Origin: Anaeramoeba flamelloides | Taxonomy: Eukaryota; Metamonada; Anaeramoebidae | Reading direction: 5' to 3' | NCBI GenBank assembly: GCA_027625915.1 | Contig: JANTQA010000026.1 | Location: forward strand, 6,076,001-6,140,000 | DNA length: 64,000 nucleotides | Shown here: in pieces, positions 58,794-64,000 of the stretch | How the letters are laid out: each line of letters starts with the position of its first letter | Position numbering within the stretch: the stretch's first letter is position 1 | The notes under the pieces: generated by a model | Seen by the model: only the letters and a program-made list of their open reading frames with translations | What the model was told of the DNA's origin: nothing | Databases searched by the model: none | Position numbers and translations under genes: made by a program

Positions 58794-59732
58794 AACATTA
58801 TTAAAAAGGTGTTTAGATTGTATTTTCACTCTTTTTCCAATAGTCACAAATAATTTACTTTGATTTGCCTGGAGATGTATATTTTTTTTTTTACAATTCT
58901 TGGTTTTTTATGAAGACAAGTATCATTTTTAATTTATTTGATCAATTCAAAGGGCAATTTTAATAATCGAATTTTAAGGGACATCTGAAAAATGGATCAC
59001 TAATGTGATTTACTCTCAACAGCAACTCTGTTTAATTTGAGACTTCCCTTGTATCGAGGCTAATCCCTGAAAACCGATAAAATTTGAACAGTTTATCTTT
59101 TTTCAATTCTCAAATTTACTTTTAATTTAGGATTCTTAGTTCAGAAAATTTATCACATAAAAAATTCAAAACAAAATAAATCGAGATCACCAATTACAAC
59201 CTTTTTCTTTGAAAATTCAATCTTTTGAAAGAGGAAAAGGAAAAGGATCTCTTTAGTAAAAAAAAAAGAAAAACTGGAAAACGAAAAGGAAGTTAAACTT
59301 TTTTCGCATTAAAAATCCAAAGACCAACAGACAAAACGAAAAGCATTTAAAACTGTTTTAGACAATCCAAAACAAATTTAACAGATTACTTAGGCTGTGA
59401 AAAAAAAATAAAAAACAAATTAAGAACAAAGAGGAAGAACAAAAAAAAAAAAAAACAATCAATATAAAAGGGGATTTTTGAATTTTTTTGTTTTTTATTT
59501 AATTCAAAGATTTTGAAAAATGAAACATTTCTTAGATTTTTTTTGATTTGACAAATTCGTAAAGTAAATTCTTGAAGTTTTATGTTGTGTTTTGAGAAAA
59601 GATAAAAATTTCACACAATTATTTATTTGTAAGTATGATAAAAGAAAAAAAAAGATCGTTTTGTGTTGAGAATAAAATTAAAAAAAATTGTTGGAAGAAC
59701 AAACCAGATCTAAAAATTGTATTTTAGTTCCT

Positions 59733-59978
59733 TTAATTGATAATTCGAATCTGCTCTTGCTCAATTTTAATTTCGTTAATATTTGGAATTTTTGCTTCGT
59801 TTTTGGCTTGTTTGTTCACAGTTGGATGCATTTGTGTTGCTGTATAGCCACTAGATTCGTCGTTTGCATCTGAAGTGATTTCGTGTGGTAATGTGGGTGC
59901 TAATATAACTAGGATTGTGCTAAGAAGTGCAATTAATGCAAGAAAGACGTAAATGATTTTTGTTGCTCTGTCGAACAT
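59733..59978 (-). CDS. Small single-pass membrane protein, 81 residues
   Basis: From the ATG at 59978 the protein reads MFDRATKIIYVFLALIALLS..., with one hydrophobic span at about residues 8-29 and then a polar tail rich in Asn, Glu and Lys ending EQEQIRIIN. The span could be a signal anchor. It is too close to the N-terminus and followed by too acidic a tail to say which side faces the cytosol. The stretch before the ATG ends in a good acceptor (TTTTTTCAAGTTTAG at about 59995), so a 5' UTR intron or an upstream coding exon is possible. No family was recognised. It is accepted because codon use is ordinary, the span is clear and the composition differs from the flanking DNA. Confidence 0.55.
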   Translation of the reverse strand: MFDRATKIIYVFLALIALLSTILVILAPTLPHEITSDANDESSGYTATQMHPTVNKQAKNEAKIPNINEIKIEQEQIRIIN

Positions 59979-60505
59979 GTTTGAAATGATGCTAAACTTG
60001 AAAAAATAAAAATAATGTGAAGAAATGTTTATATTTTTACCATACACCAATCGAAAAAAGTTCAGTGATTGAATGGAACCAATATACATATATATCTTTA
60101 GGCTATTTCTCAGAATTGTAGCCAAAAAGTTTTTGAAAAAATACGAATGAAACAAAATATTCTTCCAAATTTAAGGTTGAAGGATTATTTATTTCTCATT
60201 CGCAAAAAGACTATTTTTGTATACAAAAAAAAATCATAAATTGAAAATCTTGTTTAACCAAGAGATCTTTTGAACTCTTGAGAAATTTTGGTGTATTAGT
60301 CAGAATTTTTGAGTTAGGAAAAATATTTTTTGAAAAATTTTAAAGTCTTTATCATTTCCTATTGAATTTCCTCAAATGATTCTTCTCAAAACATAAATAT
60401 TGTGTTACCTTTCTTTCAGATGTATTGGACTTAGATTCTTATAATTTTGCCTTTACCTTATTAGAAATTAATTTTGTCAAAAGTGTTTTTAAAAAAAACG
60501 AATTA

Positions 60506-60699
60506 CAGTCAGTTCCAATTTTACGACACAAACTTTCAAGAAAATGTAAGGTACAAAAAAATCTCAAATAAAGGTACAAAATGCAAATTCTAGGCAAATA
60601 ATTTGTAAAAAAAAAATTTCCAAAAAATGTGCCTTAATTTGAGATTTTTTGTACTTTAAATTTGTTTGAAAGTTTGTGTCTTAAAAGTGGAACTGGCTG
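60506..60699. mobile_element. Tc1/mariner-like MITE, copy 1
   Basis: 194 bp flanked by TA on both sides. Ends CAGTCAGTTCCAATTTTACG and the reverse complement of CAGCCAGTTCCACTTTTAAG. The arms continue inward through ACAAACTTTCAA and GGTACAAAAAAATCTCAAAT for about 75 bp. Terminal CAGT and TA duplication are the marks of Tc1/mariner elements. There is no transposase, so it would need a source elsewhere. Confidence 0.85.
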
Positions 60700-61299
60700 T
60701 AATATGTTTGGGTATATGGTTAAACTAGGTGTGTTAGAACATAACCTACTATCTCAATATAACCAAAGTTCCAATTGAATAGTTAAAATAATTATTACAG
60801 TGATCAAAATAATGCGTGCCCAACTACTATAATCCCTGTTTAATAATATAATCCAAGCTTTTTCTTCTTGTTGTTCCAATTTGATTTCCAATTTACTACC
60901 CAATAATATACCTAAGTTCAAATCAATTTTGAAAGTAAGTCCCTTGATATTTTTAGTAAAATTAAAATTAGAAGTGCATTTTATTCAAAATTTTTTTATA
61001 ATTTTCTCAATTTTTTTGAATTATTTTTTTTTTTTTTTTGTTTGATAAAATTTGAAAAATTAAATCTATTTTTTGAGATAAATTTTGCAATTTGATCCTT
61101 TCTTTTTCGAATTTCTTTCTAAATAATAGGACTTATTGAAACAAATACCAGATTTAATTTAGGTTTTCTTGTTAGTTTCCATGATCTATTGATAAAATAG
61201 GTCTTCTAAAACAAAAAAACATGCTTTTTATTTTGCAACTTAGATTAAACTTTTTGGTATGTTTTATTATATCAAAAATAACTTTTAAGAAATCTGATA

Positions 61300-61497
61300 C
61301 GGGTAGTTTCAAATTTAAGGCACAAACTTTCAACAAAATTTAAGGTACAAAAAAATCTCAAAAAAAAGACATAAAATTTGAAATTTTTTTTTTACAAAAA
61401 TTATTTTACTAGAATCTGAATTTTGTGCCTTAATTTAAGGTTTGTATTGTGTGTTAATTATCGTTCAGTGTTTTTAACATAAAAGTGGAACTGACTG
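61300..61497. mobile_element. Tc1/mariner-like MITE, copy 2
   Basis: 198 bp flanked by TA. The left end has drifted (CGGGTAGTTTCAAATTTAAG); the right end is the consensus AAAGTGGAACTGACTG. The interior TTTTACTAGAATCTGAATTT is shared with copy 3. Confidence 0.8.
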
Positions 61498-61565
61498 TAT
61501 TGTTTTTTTTTTTTTTTTTCAAAGTACTCTTTAAAAAAATATTTAAAACAATGAAAGGCCACTTA

Positions 61566-61756
61566 CAGTTAGTTCCACTTTTAAGAAACAAACTTTCAAC
61601 GAAATTTAAGTCATAAGAAAAATCTTAAATTAAGGAACATTTTTTGTAATTTTTTTAAGCAAATTATTTTACTAGAATCTGAATTTTGTACCTTTATTTG
61701 AGCTTTTTGTCGCTTAAATTTTGTTGAAAGTTCTTTCTTAAAATTGGAACTGGTTG
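61566..61756. mobile_element. Tc1/mariner-like MITE, copy 3
   Basis: 191 bp flanked by TA. Ends CAGTTAGTTCCACTTTTAAG and AAATTGGAACTGGTTG. It lies 68 bp from copy 2, with which it shares interior sequence, so one may be a local jump of the other. Confidence 0.83.
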
Positions 61757-64000
61757 TAAAATTATTTTTGATTTGGCTGTATAATCATATATTTAGAATC
61801 AAGAAACTAATTAATTTTTAATGATTTTCTTATTTTCGTTTAGGTTCATTAGAATTACAATTTTCTCAATAATAGTAACAATAATGAGAAAAGTAGAGAT
61901 CATATTATTTGCAAACGGGTAGCTGTTTGTTTATTTTTTACATTTTTATTTATAAACATACTTTAGATATATGTTGTTATCCATTGGCAATATTATTTCG
62001 AAAAAAAAAAAAAATTATAATTACCTTTAATGTAATTAAATTTAAATTGAGTTACTATTCATATTTGTAGTTCTGAAATTTTTTAATAAGGGAATCAAAC
62101 TTTTTATTTCAAATTCTCAAAATATTGGATCTTTCGTTTTTTTAAAAAAGTCTACAATTTAATAAATCCGATTGGTAATTAATTTTACTTACTTAAATAA
62201 ATTGTTCCTTTTTGATTTCTTAGCTACATACTAACCTATTTTGGTATTTTATAAAATTGAAAAAATTCTTTCGAACCTCATTTTCTGAAAATAAAAATAT
62301 TTTTTTCTTTTTTATGATATATGATTTTTTAAATAAAAAAAAAACAATCAAAACGTTTTAGAAATTTAATTTTCATTCAAAGATCTAAATGTAAAATTTC
62401 TTAAAATATTTCTGACATGTAACCCCAATTCAATACATATATTGATTAAAAGAATAAGTAGGGATTCAGAAATAAAACAAACAACTAAAAAAATTATTTT
62501 ACACAAAAATAAACCAAAAGTTGGTTTTTTTTTATGGAGTTCTATTGAATAATAGAGAGTGTTAATACCATGCTTGAAACCCCTTTAAGGGTACCCAATC
62601 CAAGAAAAAAAAATAACCAAAATATAAAAAATTAGGAGAAAAGGACAATACTCTCGCTAATAATTTTTATTATTTGTTGAGAACAATTGAGAATTCAAGT
62701 AAAATTATGCTCAAAACTCATAGGAAATGTGTTCTTCTAAAATTTAGAGTTATTAATGAAGTATTATTTTTAATAATGGTATTTTTTAGGTTAAAAAAAG
62801 CATGATTATTATTATTTTTTTCATCCCCTCACTTCTTAATATGGGTGTTAGATTTTATGTTTCCAAGAATTTCCTTTTGAATTTTTTATTCAAAAATACA
62901 CATAAAAGGATTTTATAATCCAAATTTGGGAATATACCAAAGAACGTGTCTTTACAATTAGAATATGTTTAGATCAAATGATTATATGATAATTGAGTAA
63001 AGCTGAATTGTTGTTATTAAATTTATTAGTAATCCAACAAACTAAAAAAATAGAGCACCATAACCCTTACAATTGATATTAACTTAAGAAATATAATTCA
63101 TCATTTATACCATTTTAGTGTAAATCACCTTTGTTGACAACTTTTAACCCATTACCAAAATTGAACTTTTATTTTTATTTTTTTCAGACTTGGGTATTGA
63201 AAGATAGGAAGACATATATAAATATTCTTAGTTCGGATTCAAATTGACTTTTGAGGTTATATATTTGATTAATTTCAAAGGTTCAAAAATAATAAAAACA
63301 TTCATTTCAAAAAATTTTACTTGATATTTTCAAAATTTATTAGATTTAGATGATTTTCAATTAGATAAATTCAAAAAAAGGTCTTTTTTTGATTTTGGTA
63401 TCAAAAAATGATATTTTGATCTTTCAATATCTTCCTAATTCTTTTTTAAAAGTAATTTAACAAACCTTATTATGTTTTTACATGTGGTTTTCAGCATGAG
63501 TAATTCTTATTGTTATTTATATGATACTGTTGTCCAAATAATGAGTGTAGAAAAGTTTAATACATGTTTCAAAACAAGAAGTGTGTTTGTATGCTAAAGA
63601 AGACCAATAAATTAACCAATCAAAGAAGCCAACAATAAATAATAAGTAAATGTGGTACTAGTTACTAAAAGTTCGATTATTTAAAAGAAATTCTAAAATT
63701 AAATATCAAATTGAAAAATTTATCTCAAATAATAGAGATAAATTTTTAATAAATTTTCTATTAAACAAAAAAACAATAAATTTACAAGAAAAACGAGAAA
63801 ATTACAAAAAATTTTCTACCAATTGCATTTCTAATTTAAATTGAACTTAAAATATCAATTATTTTACCTTTAAAAAGTATTTGAACCAGGTATACTACTA
63901 TGTAGTGCATTAAATCAGATGTTCTATTGGCACAAGAAGAAAAAAAAATAAGGTTTTTATTTTGAAAACAAAGGATAATAGTTCAAGTACATGAATTATT

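Larger units (their letters stand above)
56311..59732. other. 3.4-kb AT-rich intergenic region
   Basis: Upstream of CNOT1. Holds a remnant of the GAGTGCCTAG family (58277-58372), a TA tract (58253-58278) and a copy of the GTGAGTCACAATTTTTGAAA family (58470-58793). No exon was recognised. Confidence 0.65.
59979..64000. other. AT-rich region with Tc1/mariner-type MITE cluster
   Basis: No exon was recognised to the end of the window. Three related MITEs lie between 60506 and 61756. The remainder (61760-64000) shows only short A and T runs and no identifiable feature. Confidence 0.65.

Noticed and set aside
1-64000. Virus-like or LTR elements, transposases, CRISPR arrays, rRNA
   Set aside because: No reverse transcriptase, integrase, capsid, transposase, direct-repeat array or rRNA sequence was recognised anywhere in the window.

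Overview
The window is nuclear DNA of an AT-rich unicellular eukaryote. Genes use the standard code, mostly end in TAA or TAG, and have GT-AG introns. Proteins carry long Asn, Gln, Glu/Lys and (Asn-Glu)n tracts, and the DNA between genes is very AT-rich with long A or T runs. This fits an amoeboid protist. The (Asn-Glu)n/(Glu-Lys)n tracts and the RUN/PH/coiled-coil and FN3 receptor proteins remind me of Anaeramoeba or an amoebozoan, but I cannot place it further. No rRNA, tRNA, CRISPR array, plasmid or virus-like element was recognised. Comparisons with human and yeast proteins are from memory.

Layout. (1) 1-9470, plus strand: a repeat-bearing desert, a small calponin-homology (CH) protein (2858-3274), and a two-exon 1303-residue PH / coiled-coil / RUN-like protein (5298-9470). 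(2) 9471-15967: desert with two long foldback elements. (3) 15968-20845, plus: a single-exon 1625-residue surface receptor with signal peptide, beta-helix-like head, Cys-rich EGF/ephrin-receptor-like region, 12 fibronectin type III domains, one membrane span and a short acidic tail. (4) 20846-26018: desert with repeats. (5) 26019-29753, minus: a four-exon phosphopantetheine adenylyltransferase (CoA synthesis). (6) 32091-39874, minus: a PARP6/PARP8-like ADP-ribosyltransferase with an inserted UBA domain; its two 5'-most exons are tentative. (7) 44818-56310, minus: a four-exon CNOT1, the scaffold of the CCR4-NOT deadenylase. (8) 56311-64000: mostly desert, with one small membrane protein (59733-59978, minus) and a cluster of Tc1/mariner-type MITEs.

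The main structural result comes from joining exons by reading phase and homology. Three minus-strand genes are interrupted by giant introns (about 2.36, 2.17 and 3.00 kb, probably also 3.13 kb), next to ordinary introns of 121-261 bp. The giant introns are as AT-rich as the intergenic DNA and carry the same dispersed repeats, so much of what looks like desert within 26-56 kb is transcribed. At least eight families of small inverted-repeat or dispersed repeats can be seen within the window, most without coding capacity.

The genes are unrelated in function (cytoskeleton/membrane trafficking, adhesion, CoA synthesis, ADP-ribosylation, mRNA decay); nothing suggests an operon or a pathway cluster.
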